A stretch of 43,125 nt of DNA from the NCBI GenBank assembly GCA_016179055.1, contig JACOSC010000018.1, forward strand, positions 1 through 43,125, in the 5' to 3' direction. Positions 24,522-33,469 of this stretch are shown here, piece after piece. Position 1 is the stretch's first letter. Each line of letters opens with the position of its first letter. The stretch comes from Acidobacteriota bacterium (GTDB lineage: Bacteria > Acidobacteriota > UBA6911 > JACOSC01). A program made the position numbers and the translations under genes. Under the pieces are notes generated by a model. It was not told where the DNA came from. It did not search any database and worked only from the letters and a program-made list of their open reading frames with translations.

Positions 24522-25874
24522 ATGAAACGTTACCTGTTGCGACCGTTAATTATCTCGATGACGATTCTGTGCGCGATTGGGGCGCTGACGTTAACCCACG
24601 AATTTCTCTTTGAGCAAATCGCTTCGGCGTGCGGGGTCGAGCGTTGGTCAGTCAAAGTCGGCACGGACGCGGACAGGTACCTGATTAACCTCAGTGCTCC
24701 GTCCACAAATACGATCGCCACGATGATCACTTGGCCGTATCCTCAGCCGATTCCCCGTAACAATCGGGTTCAGCCTTATGAAACGACCGTATGGGTGCTT
24801 ACTACGACCCTCGTCCGATTCAAGGCTGAGAGCGACGAAGACTTTCATCTGGTTCTGTCAGATGCTTACGGCAATACTATGATTGCGGAGATTCCGGCCC
24901 CAAATTGTGTTGGCGGTAGTAGCCCGTTGGGCGCCGGCATAGCCAACGCCCGCGCGCAATTTCTAGAACGCTATACGCCCACGACACGGTTCCAGACCGT
25001 GAACGTCCCGGTGCGCATCTCGGGTGTCGGCATGTTTGATTTTCAACATGGGCAGTCTGGTGCGGCGCCCAATCAAATCGAACTCCATCCGGTCTTGGAC
25101 ATCGTCTTCAATCCAGGTAACCCGCCCGACGCGCCGGCGTCATTGACGGCGGTGCCCGGTGACAGCCAGGTGTCGCTCTCCTGGACCTCCGTTTCGGGTG
25201 CGACGTCCTATAGCCTTTATCGCGCCACGACGAGCGGCGGCGAAGTCAGCTACCAAACCGGTCTCACCACTACGGACTTTAGGGATACGGGCGTGGTGAA
25301 CGGAACGACGTATTATTACGTAGTGACGGCCCTGAACGCTGGCGGCGAGAGCGCGCCTTCTCCGGAGGCCAGCGCGACGCCGGTGGGTGGGGGAGGAACC
25401 GTGCAAGTAATGGGCAACCCCGGTTTTGAGAACGGCGCTTCCAACCCTGCTCCTTGGGTTGCTACCCCCCTGGTGATTAGTAACAATCCGGCCGAGCCAC
25501 CGCACTCCGGCTCCTGGAAGGCGTGGCTCGATGGCTTTGGGCAGACGCATACGGATACGCTCTACCAGCCGGTGAGCCTACCCGCCACGGCGACGACGGC
25601 CACACTAAACTTCTGGCTCCATATCGACACGGCTGAGACCACTACCACAATCATTTATGACACGCTGGAAGTGCAGATCCAAGACAGCGCCGGCGGCTGG
25701 CTTACGACCTTGGCGACGTACTCTAACCTCGACGCTGCCCCGGGCTATTTTCAGCAGTCGTTTGATGTGTCGACCTATATCGGGCAGACCATACGAGTAT
25801 TCCTCATCGGCCGTGAGGACTACTCAAACCAGACCTCATTTGTGGTGGACGACTTCGAACTGAATGTGCAGTAG
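24522..25874 (+). CDS. secreted protein with fibronectin III and carbohydrate-binding-like domain
   Basis: This 450-residue protein starts at ATG 24522 behind GGGAGA; an open extension to 24459 has no support. The N-terminus is a signal peptide (LRPLIISMTILCAIGALTLT). Residues about 35-195 form an unknown domain. About 200-290 is a fibronectin type III domain (DAPASLTAVPGDSQVSLSW, ATSYSLYRATTSGG, TTYYYVVTALNAGGES). About 295-450 resembles a jelly-roll carbohydrate-binding module (NPGFENGASNPAPW, HSGSWKAWLDGFG, VDDFEL). The combination points to an extracellular adhesin or polymer binder. The next secreted gene starts 66 bases later on the same strand. Confidence 0.78.
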   Translation: MKRYLLRPLIISMTILCAIGALTLTHEFLFEQIASACGVERWSVKVGTDADRYLINLSAPSTNTIATMITWPYPQPIPRNNRVQPYETTVWVLTTTLVRFKAESDEDFHLVLSDAYGNTMIAEIPAPNCVGGSSPLGAGIANARAQFLERYTPTTRFQTVNVPVRISGVGMFDFQHGQSGAAPNQIELHPVLDIVFNPGNPPDAPASLTAVPGDSQVSLSWTSVSGATSYSLYRATTSGGEVSYQTGLTTTDFRDTGVVNGTTYYYVVTALNAGGESAPSPEASATPVGGGGTVQVMGNPGFENGASNPAPWVATPLVISNNPAEPPHSGSWKAWLDGFGQTHTDTLYQPVSLPATATTATLNFWLHIDTAETTTTIIYDTLEVQIQDSAGGWLTTLATYSNLDAAPGYFQQSFDVSTYIGQTIRVFLIGREDYSNQTSFVVDDFELNVQ

Positions 25875-25940
25875 CTTATGTTGTGACGTTGGCAAATGGC
25901 CAACCGCGATTTGCAAAAAATCCAAAGTGGGAGATGAATT

Positions 25941-26606
25941 ATGAAACGAGGTATTCTACACCTTGCTCTGTTGATTGTATTATTTTCAATGCCGGCTTGG
26001 GCGCAGGACTATGATCCTTTTGCTTACTCGAGCGGGCCCTTTCATAGCTGTCCTTCGATTGGACGTGGGGGCGATCCGGATCTCAATGTTTTGAAGAATC
26101 GAGATCTGCCTCCGCCTGCCTTTGACCCCATGATAATTGACGATATTTTGGGGTACGTTCCGCCCACGGCCTCGACCATGGGGCGATCCGTGAAGCGCGC
26201 CGACTGGCCGCAAGAGGCCTGGGATGATGTGACGCCCTGGGAAAGTTCAGGGGTGGTTATTGACGGCTACCTGATCGGCATACGATCCGAAGGACCCGAA
26301 TCGTGCAACTGCGGCTCTCGACAATACCATGATTATCATCTGTGGGTTGTGGCCAATTCCACCGATGGCAAGCCCGTATCCGTGGTTGTCGAGATCAGCC
26401 CACGTGTCCTTGCCAGCCATTCCACATGGCGGCAGAGCACCTTGTCCCGACTGGCGTCGCAGCGCACGCGCGTACGAATCAGCGGATGGCTCATGTGGGA
26501 CGAGGACCATCCCGAGCAGATCGGCCTATCACGAGGAACCCTATGGGAGGTCCACCCTATTCATAAGATCGAGTATTTCAGCGGCGGCCGTTGGCGAACG
26601 CTGTAA
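25941..26606 (+). CDS. secreted protein of unknown function
   Basis: The 221-residue protein starts behind GGGAGATG and has a classic signal peptide ending at MPAWAQ. The mature part has a Pro-rich start, then a compact domain at about 100-220 with strands VVIDGYLIGIRSEG, HDYHLWVV, VSVVVEIS and RVRISGWLMWDEDHPEQIG. The end SRGTLWEVHPIHKIEYF is strikingly regular and reminds me of an OB-like fold seen in unnamed acidobacterial proteins. Cys-x-Cys (CNCG) could bind metal or form a disulfide. It follows the fibronectin III protein closely and may be co-transcribed with it. I cannot name a function. Confidence 0.7.
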   Translation: MKRGILHLALLIVLFSMPAWAQDYDPFAYSSGPFHSCPSIGRGGDPDLNVLKNRDLPPPAFDPMIIDDILGYVPPTASTMGRSVKRADWPQEAWDDVTPWESSGVVIDGYLIGIRSEGPESCNCGSRQYHDYHLWVVANSTDGKPVSVVVEISPRVLASHSTWRQSTLSRLASQRTRVRISGWLMWDEDHPEQIGLSRGTLWEVHPIHKIEYFSGGRWRTL

Positions 26607-26671
26607 GGATCTTAATGACTGGCTCGGAATCGGCGGGGTCGCCGTAGTGATAAACTTCATCGCCAAACGCA

Positions 26672-26758
26672 ACAGTACCGGTTGCGGTAGCGACCGGGTG
26701 CGTCGCGGCCCCGGCCTACCCGCCTCGACCACCTGCCTGCCACGGCAGGCGGTTCTGT
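26672..26758. terminator. inverted pair of REP-like repeats between convergent genes
   Basis: ACAGTACCGG... (26672-26699) and its inverted relative ending CAGGCGGTTCTGT (26731-26758) face each other across 31 bases. They fill the 154-base gap between the convergent ends of the genes at 26606 and 26761. The pair would fold into a long stem in either transcript, so it may serve as a bidirectional terminator. The units belong to the same family as 3540-3571. Confidence 0.5.
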
Positions 26759-26760
26759 TT

Positions 26761-27843
26761 TCATTCGTCGTCGTGTCCCAACGGGACATGAACAACTTCG
26801 TTAGAGTCTTTGACGCAGCCGCGGGCTTGGCCCGAGTCGGTATCCATTTGAAGTGAGAATTCGTCGATGGCTTCAAAATCGACGCCTTTAACTCTGCGAA
26901 AGTCCGCACTGAGCGCTTCGTTGTTCCACCGCTCGTCCGGCACGCCGGAAATGAACCAAGCGGAGCCGTTGTCGGCCAGGAACATGCCGTACTTTTGCAA
27001 GGCGCGCATGATGACCTGCCCTTCTTGAGAAAAACCGGACATGTCAAAGTTTGCCCGCAGACGGAATCGTTGGCCCATCGGCGGGTATTGGATTTCGATA
27101 CGACTCGAAGCGTAGTGGCGCGCCGGCCATATATATTCACGGCGTGTGCGCGGCGCGGTAAATCTCAAAGCGTGTGTGATCTCGCCCGCGGCTACCTCGT
27201 CATAACGCACCAGTCCCGGCAAGATCGGCAGCCCGGCCGCGTCGGCCGAGGTCCAACCCGCCGGGCGCAAGGCCTGCGATTGCAAATTGAAGACGGCGCC
27301 CGAGCCGGCGCGCCAGCTTCCATCCTCCTGCCTAAAGGCGGCAAACACTTCGTAAAGGATACAGCGGTCACGATCGAGCACCAGCACATGCCGATCACTT
27401 CCGCCTTCAATCGGCGCATCGGGCGGAATAGGGTACGGGCCCGGATCGCTCTCGTCGTCATACTTGAAAGAGATACTCACTCCAGGTTGCTCTCCAGGCA
27501 CGGTCACATATGGGATGCCTATCGGCTCCCCCTTCCAAAGGCCGGAACCGAAATCGGCATGCAGACCCGTCCCTGCGCCAATTGTTTCAATGAACAGGGC
27601 TGAATGGTCATCAACCGGTGAGCAGTCTATCGGTGTGTTCCAGATATTGTCGGAAGGAAAGATGGCGCATCCTTCCAAATGGCTCGTCAACTGGTTTTCG
27701 GTGTGTCGGTCTTTGCCCGAAAGATTGGCCGCGCGTTCGGCTTGTAGATTGAGGAGACTCATGGCCATGAGTAGCCCACCCCACGCGCTGGATCGTAGGA
27801 CCATACGAATCACGGCATACTTATTCGTGCATTTGCTCTGCAT
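26761..27843 (-). CDS. secreted protein of unknown function
   Basis: This 360-residue protein has an N-terminal hydrophobic signal segment (SSAWGGLLMAMSLLNLQAER). The mature protein opens GCAIFPSDNIWNTPIDCSPV, a phrase I associate with an unnamed family of secreted proteins in Acidobacteriota and Actinomycetota. Other regular blocks are FGSGLWKGEPIGIPYV, HVLVLDRDRCILYEVF, LRFTAPRTRREYIWPARH and MRALQKYGMFLADNGSAWF. No catalytic motif is evident to me. It is convergent with the preceding gene and stands alone. Confidence 0.75.
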   Translation of the reverse strand: MQSKCTNKYAVIRMVLRSSAWGGLLMAMSLLNLQAERAANLSGKDRHTENQLTSHLEGCAIFPSDNIWNTPIDCSPVDDHSALFIETIGAGTGLHADFGSGLWKGEPIGIPYVTVPGEQPGVSISFKYDDESDPGPYPIPPDAPIEGGSDRHVLVLDRDRCILYEVFAAFRQEDGSWRAGSGAVFNLQSQALRPAGWTSADAAGLPILPGLVRYDEVAAGEITHALRFTAPRTRREYIWPARHYASSRIEIQYPPMGQRFRLRANFDMSGFSQEGQVIMRALQKYGMFLADNGSAWFISGVPDERWNNEALSADFRRVKGVDFEAIDEFSLQMDTDSGQARGCVKDSNEVVHVPLGHDDE

Positions 27844-28209
27844 AACACCTTCCTATTAAAGAATCCAAAACTAGGGAATGGATCGCTGGTTTGAAATTTG
27901 GGTGAACATTAGTGAAGGACTTGGGGACCTGCGTCAGTATGGCTAAAAATTTTACTTTGCCGGCAGACCTCTGTCAACAGCAATTAGATTTGATGGGCCG
28001 CTATGCCTCTAGTTTATACAGCCTGCGGGTCGTTGCCATAATCTGCGAAAGGCGGGCAAAAGGGCTATTACGTAACGACCCTGCGGACCTGTCCCCGATG
28101 GTTTACCGCGATTTGTGGAGAGCCTGCAACTTTTAACCTGTTTGGTTCCGGCTCGTGCGGGTTACGAGCAAGTCCCCGCGACGATGAGATTTTTCCGATC
28201 CCGTTCCGG
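27844..28209. other. gene-free stretch between two minus-strand genes
   Basis: A 74-residue plus-strand frame (27912-28136) lacks a ribosome binding site and any family likeness, so I do not call it. I see no strong terminator or repeat here. The minus-strand part next to 27843 is the leader of the secreted protein gene. Confidence 0.4.
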
Positions 28210-29664
28210 TTAATTAAATTCCGTGATACGATCTTCGTCCAACAGAGTGGCGCCGACGGCTTGCTCGATCTGATAGAGGGCCAGGCGATAATCAAACCTC
28301 GCCTGATTAATCGCCACACGCGCCTGATTGTAGGCGCGCTGCGCGTCTAAAAACTCAATTAAGCTCTTATGGCCGGCCCGGTACGAATACTCTTCGATAT
28401 TGCGAGCTTCCTCAGCCCCTTTGATGTACTCATCGCTGTAGGTCTTCAACAACTGCTGGCTAAGCTCATAGTTGGAAAAGGCTTTGTCGACCTCCGTCAT
28501 GGCTTGCAATTCCGCTTGCCGCAGACGGGCTCGCCCCGCCCGCATCGTCGCCACCGCCTGGTCGATAGCGCCCTGCTGATTGTTGAAAACAAAAAGAGGG
28601 AATTGGACAATCACCCCCAGGGTTCCCTCTGAGCCCACGCGCTGATATTCCATCCCGGCGCTGATATCTCGTCGCCGCAAGGAACGAGCCAGCATTAAGG
28701 AGCTGTTCGAAGCGGCCAACAGTTTGCGGGCGTTAAGCACATCCGGCCGGTTCGTCAGGGCCAGCCGGCGCAGCTCGTTGCGCTGAAAGGTTTGCGGTTT
28801 GATCCGCAGATTTCCTCCGGTCTCCAGCAAGGCCGGCGGCGCCGTAGTTGCCACCGTTGCCGGGCTCGATGTTTGTGGAATCGCCAGAGCTTCGGGAGGA
28901 ACCTCTTCCACACCTAGAAGGTTCAGCATATCTCTAAGGGACTGCTGGTAGCTCTTCAGAGCATCCGTATAATCGCGTTGGTATTGCACGCGCTGTGTGC
29001 GTACGCGGATCAGATCTACCTCGGCCACCGCGCCGGCCTCGAAGCTGATCTTAATCAGCTTCTCCGTCTGCTCAAAATAAGCCAAGTTTTCTTGGGCGAC
29101 TTGCAGATTTTCCTTGGCCAAAATCGTCGTGTAAAATGCTTGCTTGAGATTAAAGAGAGCTTGTCGGAGAATATCCAGCAATTGCGCCTCGGCGGCTTCG
29201 ACATTATAATTGGCCACTTCCGTCCGCAAGCGCCGCTTATTTCCCCGTTCGTAGACTTGATCAATACGAGTAGTATAGGTAGTTTGAGAAGCTAAGTTAT
29301 CGGTTGACATCCCTCTCAGGAACCGGGGCGATATACTGGGATTGAGTTGCTCCGCGCCGACGGTGACTATCGGGTTAGGACGGAGACTGGCCACCAGCCG
29401 AGCCGCGCGAGCCGCATCGATATCATAGCGCGCCGCGGCCACGGCCAGGTTGCGCTGAACCAATAAGTCCATGGCTTGCTTTAAGGTCAGACGCTGCGGC
29501 AAGCCGGGAAGAGTTACGCGGCTTCCCGACGTGGATGGCCCCTGAGCGGAGTCGCCTATGGACAAGGGCGATGGCCACACGAGCGGGCTCTCCGCCCGTA
29601 GATCGACGGCCGCCCCCAAGATTATTGCAACAAGCCAAAGGCACAGGCCAATGTGAAAACGCAT
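28210..29664 (-). CDS. TolC-family outer membrane efflux channel
   Basis: This 484-residue outer membrane factor begins with a signal peptide (FHIGLCLWLVAIILGAAVDL). The two-fold TolC repeat is visible: LKQAMDLLVQRNLAVAAARY near the start, and NRPDVLNARKLLAASNSSLM in the second half, each followed by long Ala/Gln-rich helices. It should form the trimeric exit duct of a heavy-metal efflux complex (CusC/CzcC type). The RND pump and membrane-fusion genes lie upstream on the same strand, but a 628-base repeat-filled gap separates it from them, so it may have its own promoter. Confidence 0.92.
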   Translation of the reverse strand: MRFHIGLCLWLVAIILGAAVDLRAESPLVWPSPLSIGDSAQGPSTSGSRVTLPGLPQRLTLKQAMDLLVQRNLAVAAARYDIDAARAARLVASLRPNPIVTVGAEQLNPSISPRFLRGMSTDNLASQTTYTTRIDQVYERGNKRRLRTEVANYNVEAAEAQLLDILRQALFNLKQAFYTTILAKENLQVAQENLAYFEQTEKLIKISFEAGAVAEVDLIRVRTQRVQYQRDYTDALKSYQQSLRDMLNLLGVEEVPPEALAIPQTSSPATVATTAPPALLETGGNLRIKPQTFQRNELRRLALTNRPDVLNARKLLAASNSSLMLARSLRRRDISAGMEYQRVGSEGTLGVIVQFPLFVFNNQQGAIDQAVATMRAGRARLRQAELQAMTEVDKAFSNYELSQQLLKTYSDEYIKGAEEARNIEEYSYRAGHKSLIEFLDAQRAYNQARVAINQARFDYRLALYQIEQAVGATLLDEDRITEFN

Positions 29665-29823
29665 CTAGCTCCTCCTAACCCGGACAAGCCGGAACCAAAC
29701 CGGTAAAAGGTGTAGGCTCTTAATAAATCGCGGTAGACCATCTGGGGCAGTGCCGCAGGGCTGCCACGTAATAATCCCCCTCGTCCGTCTCGACCTTACC
29801 CAGATTATAACGCCGACACGAAG

Positions 29824-30160
29824 GCTGGATTAACCGGCCGCGTAGCGGCCCGTTGACTTTAGCCGTGTCCTTTAGGGCACGGATCGCATGAGCCCGCCAC
29901 AGGCCCACCGTCGCGTCAGCGACGATTGATTCGGGCAATAATGGCGTTCTACAGAGCCCTAGAAAATTCAGTTCCATAAATTACGCTCGACGTTGCGGTA
30001 GTGAAGCGAAGTGTAGGTAGTGGCCATAATTTCTATCCCGAGGCTGCGGTTCAATCGTCCCGACAGCGTCGGGACGAAAGAGAGTTCCGTTGCCGGACCT
30101 GCCGTGCCTTGAAAGGCACGGCTAAAGTCATTAGGCCGCTACGCGGCCGGTTTATCCAGC
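29824..30160. mobile_element. 337-bp inverted-repeat element with REP-like ends
   Basis: GCTGGATTAACCGGCCGCG at 29824 and its near-complement ending CGCGGCCGGTTTATCCAGC at 30160 are the outer ends of two 63-bp arms that agree at roughly five bases in six. Each arm contains the palindromes CCGGCCGCGTAGCGGCC and CCGTG...GGCACGG around GACTTTAGCC. The 211 bases between the arms hold no ORF. The form is that of a REP pair mobilised by a transposase in trans. Confidence 0.5.
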
Positions 30161-30216
30161 AACAAATATTTTACGCGTTTGCGAACAATTTCATCTTGTC
30201 AGAGACTAATCTTTTC

Positions 30217-30235
30217 ATAACTGTTCAGGGGGATC
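30217..30235 (+). repeat. solo TIR-like end (ATAACTGTTCAGGGGGATC)
   Basis: ATAACTGTTCAGGGGGATC resembles the ends of the elements at 3086-3376 and 40232-40422 (GTAACTGTTCA-CGGGG). No inverted partner lies within the gap, so it looks like a remnant end. Confidence 0.45.
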
Positions 30236-30244
30236 TGCACTGAT

Positions 30245-30276
30245 ACAGAACGGGTCGCTACCGCTCCCGGTTCTGT
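30245..30276. repeat. palindromic copy of the REP-like family
   Basis: ACAGAAC (30245-30251) and GTTCTGT (30270-30276) flank CGGGTCGCTACCGCTCCCG-type sequence, the reverse complement of the repeat at 3540. It lies 17 bases beyond the stop codon of the RND pump gene and may act as its terminator. Confidence 0.5.
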
Positions 30277-30292
30277 ACTGGCGCGCCAATGC

Positions 30293-33200
30293 TCAGGAAG
30301 GTACCGTCGACTGTTCCAACTCCGGCGTAGTTGTTTGCGTATCAGAAAGTTCCCCGGGTGGCAGGGGGTCGTCGGGACTTGCCCACCAGACATATAGCGT
30401 CGGCAGCAGAACGATGCTCATGACCAAATCAACGAGCAGCCCACCGACAATTACAATCGCAAACGGTCGCTGCGAATCCGAGCCGATGCCGTGCGAGAGG
30501 GCCGCCGGCAATAATCCCAGCGTCGCCACCAACATCGTCATCAGGATCGGACGCAGTCGTAGAACGGCGCCCTGCACTGTAGCTTCCAGTATGGAATGCC
30601 CCCGCGCCCGCAACTGGTTAATGTACTCGACCATGATCACGCCGATTTGCACCGATACGCCAAATAGGGCTAACATCCCTACACCCGACGATACGCTGAA
30701 GTGCGTCCCCGTAAGCCATAGCGCCAGTATGCCCCCGATCGGAGCAATGGCTATGTTGACCATAGTCAGCAAGGCCCATTTAAATGAATTAAACGCTGAG
30801 TACAGGATCATGAAGATCAGTAATATCGTCAGCGGAACGATCACGGCCAGTCGCTGGTTGGCCCGCTTCTGGCTTTCATACTCTCCGGTCCAATCCAGTC
30901 GGTAGCCTTCCGGCAGTTTCACTTTCTGCTCGACCGCCTGAATCGCCTCGTCCACGGTACTGCCCAGGTCGCGCCCGCGCACGCTGTACTTGATAGCGAT
31001 GTAGCGCGCATTGTTCTCGCGGTAGATCATGGAGGCGCCGTCTTCCACCGTAATAGTGGACAATTGGCCGAGGGCCACGCGTTCTCCCGAGGGCGCCAGA
31101 ATTCGAATGTCGGCGATATCCTCCGGCGTTCGACGGTAGGGCTCCTGGTAACGCACCACCAGATCGAAACGTCGCTCCCCCTGCAATATTTGACCGACGG
31201 CTTTACCGCCGACGGCCGCCTCAATAGCATCCTGCACGTCGGCCACATTGAGGCCAAAGCGATCGGCTTTTCCCCGGTCTACTATTACGTTCACGTTCGG
31301 CTGCCCGACTACCCGGAAGACGCCCAGATCGGTCACCCCGGGGATAGTCCGCATGGCGCCGGCAATCTCCTCCGCCTTGGCTTCGAGTTGCTTGAGATCG
31401 GCGCCAATGAGTTTCACCGCCAGTTGGCCTTTCACGCCGCTAACGGCCTCTTCCATGTTATCGGCAATCGGCTGGGAGAAGTTCCAGAGTACTCCGGGGA
31501 TCTTTTGCAGCTCTTTATCCATGGCGGCGATCAGGTCCTCTTTAGTACGGAACTCCCCGCGCCACTGGTCGTGCGGTTTTAAATCTACGAAGTACTCGGT
31601 ATTAAAGAATCCTGTAGCATCCGTCCCGTCATCCGGTCGTCCCATCTGGCTGACCACCTGTATGACTTCGGGGAAACCGGCAAAAACCAAACGAGCCTGG
31701 CGGACAATATGGCCTGCCGCACTCGGCCCCGTACTCGAAGCCAGCGTCCCACGAGCCCATATGGCCCCTTCATCCAAGTGCGGCAAGAACTCCGATCCCA
31801 CAAACCCGCCGAAAGCCAGAAAGAGCGCGCCGACCAAGAGGGCCAGGGACGTTCCGATGGTAACCCAGCGATGATGGATACACCATTTCAATTGTCGCAT
31901 ATACTGCTTTGAGACAAATGCCAGCACAGGGTTGCGCCACTCTCGCATATTCTCCCGGAACAAAAAGCTCGCTAGAATGGGAGCCAGCACCAGGGCAAAA
32001 ACCAGGGCGCCGAGTAGTGCGAAGGCGACCGTCCATGACATCGGGCGGAAGAGCCGTCCCTCAACGCGCTGTAGCGTGAAAATAGGTAGGTAAGCCGTAA
32101 TGATGATGATGATGCCGTAAAACACGGGCCGCTGCACCTGATGAGCCGCCCGGCTGATTTTTTGGGCCAACGTCCGTTTCGTGTCTTCCTTGCGCGTCAC
32201 CAGGCGAAGGATATTCTCCACCATCACTACCGAGCCGTCTACGACCATGCCGAAATCGAGCGCCCCGAGCGAAAGCAGGTTGGCCGGAATATGGCGCAGG
32301 TCCAGGAGAATGGAGGCAAACAGCAAGGAGAACGGAATGGTCAGCGCCACAATCAGGGCGCTGCGTAGATTACCCAGGAACAGAAACAGTACAATCACCA
32401 CGAGCAAGATGCCTTCGGTCAAATTCTTTAACACCGTCTTCGTAGTGTGCCCTACCAGATCGCTGCGATCCAGGTGGGGGACAATTTTCACACCCGGCGG
32501 CAGTAGATGGTCATTCAGTTCCTTCACTTTGGCGTGGATCGCCTTCAAGGTGGCTTCGGGCTCGGCGCCTTTGCGCATCAGTACAATGCCTTCGACCACA
32601 TCATTATTGTCAATCACCCGGCTATCTTCGCGATGGATCGTCTTGCCGATTTGGCCAAGCCGTATCTTAGGTCCTTGCGTGACGACAGCCACATCACGGA
32701 CGCGTATGGGCGTCCCGCTTTGTGTTTTCAGCACTGTGGCGCCGATATCATCCGTATTCGTCATTAATCCAATGGCGCGAATATTAAAAGCTTGCTCACC
32801 CCGTTCGATGAAGCTGCCCCCGGCATTCACATTATTGGCGGCCAAGGCCTGTTCGAGCTGCCCAAGGCTCAAACCATAAGCAATTAATTTATTGGGATCG
32901 ACTTGCACCTGATACTCTTGCGTGGCCCCCCCAAAAATTGAGACGTCCACGACATTGCGTACCGATTTCAGGTGCTTGCGCACGTCCCAATCCTGAAGCG
33001 ACTTGAGTTCCATCAAATCGTATAATGGATTTGTGCTGCGCAAAGTATAAAAGTAGAGTTGTCCCACGGGACTAAAGTCGGGGCCGAGTTGCGGGTTCAG
33101 GTTCGCCGGCAAATTTACTTGCGAGAGCTTCTCCAAAACCTGCGCCCGTATGAGCAGGTTGTTCGCCTCATCATCGAAGATCATGGTGACCACTGAGAGG

Positions 33201-33469
33201 CCGAACAACGACACCGATCGCAGATGAGTCAATTGACCGACCCCTTTCATTTGTATTTCAATGGGGATCGTGACTTGCTGCTCCACCTCCTCGGCCGCAC
33301 GGCCAGGCCATTGGGTAATTACCTGAACATAGGTGTCGGCCACGTCCGGATAGGCTTCTACCGGCAGCGTATGGAACGAAACGGCGCCCCAAATGAGTAG
33401 AAGAATGCCCATACCGAGGACAATGAATTTATTACGTAGAGCAAAATCAACCAATTTTTGAATCATCAC
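30293..33469 (-). CDS. heavy-metal RND efflux pump (CzcA/CusA family)
   Basis: This 1058-residue inner-membrane proton antiporter of the HME-RND family pumps metal ions from the periplasm or cytosol through the TolC-like duct. Length, an N-terminal membrane segment (FIVLGMGILLLIWGAVSF), the large periplasmic loops (IEIQMKGVGQLTHLRSVS) and the C-terminal block of membrane helices fit the family. The TM4 motif LDFGMVVDGSVVMVEN is closer to the CzcA/CnrA (Zn/Co/Cd/Ni) pattern than to the CusA (Cu/Ag) one, so a divalent cation is the likelier substrate. This is inference from one motif. The start overlaps the membrane-fusion gene by 4 bases. It is complete. Confidence 0.95.
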   Translation of the reverse strand: MMIQKLVDFALRNKFIVLGMGILLLIWGAVSFHTLPVEAYPDVADTYVQVITQWPGRAAEEVEQQVTIPIEIQMKGVGQLTHLRSVSLFGLSVVTMIFDDEANNLLIRAQVLEKLSQVNLPANLNPQLGPDFSPVGQLYFYTLRSTNPLYDLMELKSLQDWDVRKHLKSVRNVVDVSIFGGATQEYQVQVDPNKLIAYGLSLGQLEQALAANNVNAGGSFIERGEQAFNIRAIGLMTNTDDIGATVLKTQSGTPIRVRDVAVVTQGPKIRLGQIGKTIHREDSRVIDNNDVVEGIVLMRKGAEPEATLKAIHAKVKELNDHLLPPGVKIVPHLDRSDLVGHTTKTVLKNLTEGILLVVIVLFLFLGNLRSALIVALTIPFSLLFASILLDLRHIPANLLSLGALDFGMVVDGSVVMVENILRLVTRKEDTKRTLAQKISRAAHQVQRPVFYGIIIIITAYLPIFTLQRVEGRLFRPMSWTVAFALLGALVFALVLAPILASFLFRENMREWRNPVLAFVSKQYMRQLKWCIHHRWVTIGTSLALLVGALFLAFGGFVGSEFLPHLDEGAIWARGTLASSTGPSAAGHIVRQARLVFAGFPEVIQVVSQMGRPDDGTDATGFFNTEYFVDLKPHDQWRGEFRTKEDLIAAMDKELQKIPGVLWNFSQPIADNMEEAVSGVKGQLAVKLIGADLKQLEAKAEEIAGAMRTIPGVTDLGVFRVVGQPNVNVIVDRGKADRFGLNVADVQDAIEAAVGGKAVGQILQGERRFDLVVRYQEPYRRTPEDIADIRILAPSGERVALGQLSTITVEDGASMIYRENNARYIAIKYSVRGRDLGSTVDEAIQAVEQKVKLPEGYRLDWTGEYESQKRANQRLAVIVPLTILLIFMILYSAFNSFKWALLTMVNIAIAPIGGILALWLTGTHFSVSSGVGMLALFGVSVQIGVIMVEYINQLRARGHSILEATVQGAVLRLRPILMTMLVATLGLLPAALSHGIGSDSQRPFAIVIVGGLLVDLVMSIVLLPTLYVWWASPDDPLPPGELSDTQTTTPELEQSTVPS

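Larger units (their letters stand above)
29665..30292. other. 628-base repeat-filled gap inside the efflux cluster
   Basis: No gene is supported. It carries an inverted pair of 63-bp repeats (29824-29886 and 30098-30160), a single TIR-like end (30217-30235) and a palindrome (30245-30276). Translated frames through it (29720-29977) only read the repeats. Confidence 0.6.

Noticed and set aside
27912-28136. 74-residue plus-strand ORF
   Set aside because: It has no ribosome binding site, no recognisable family and lies between two minus-strand genes.
29720-29977. 85-residue minus-strand frame
   Set aside because: It reads through one arm of the inverted-repeat element and is not a gene.
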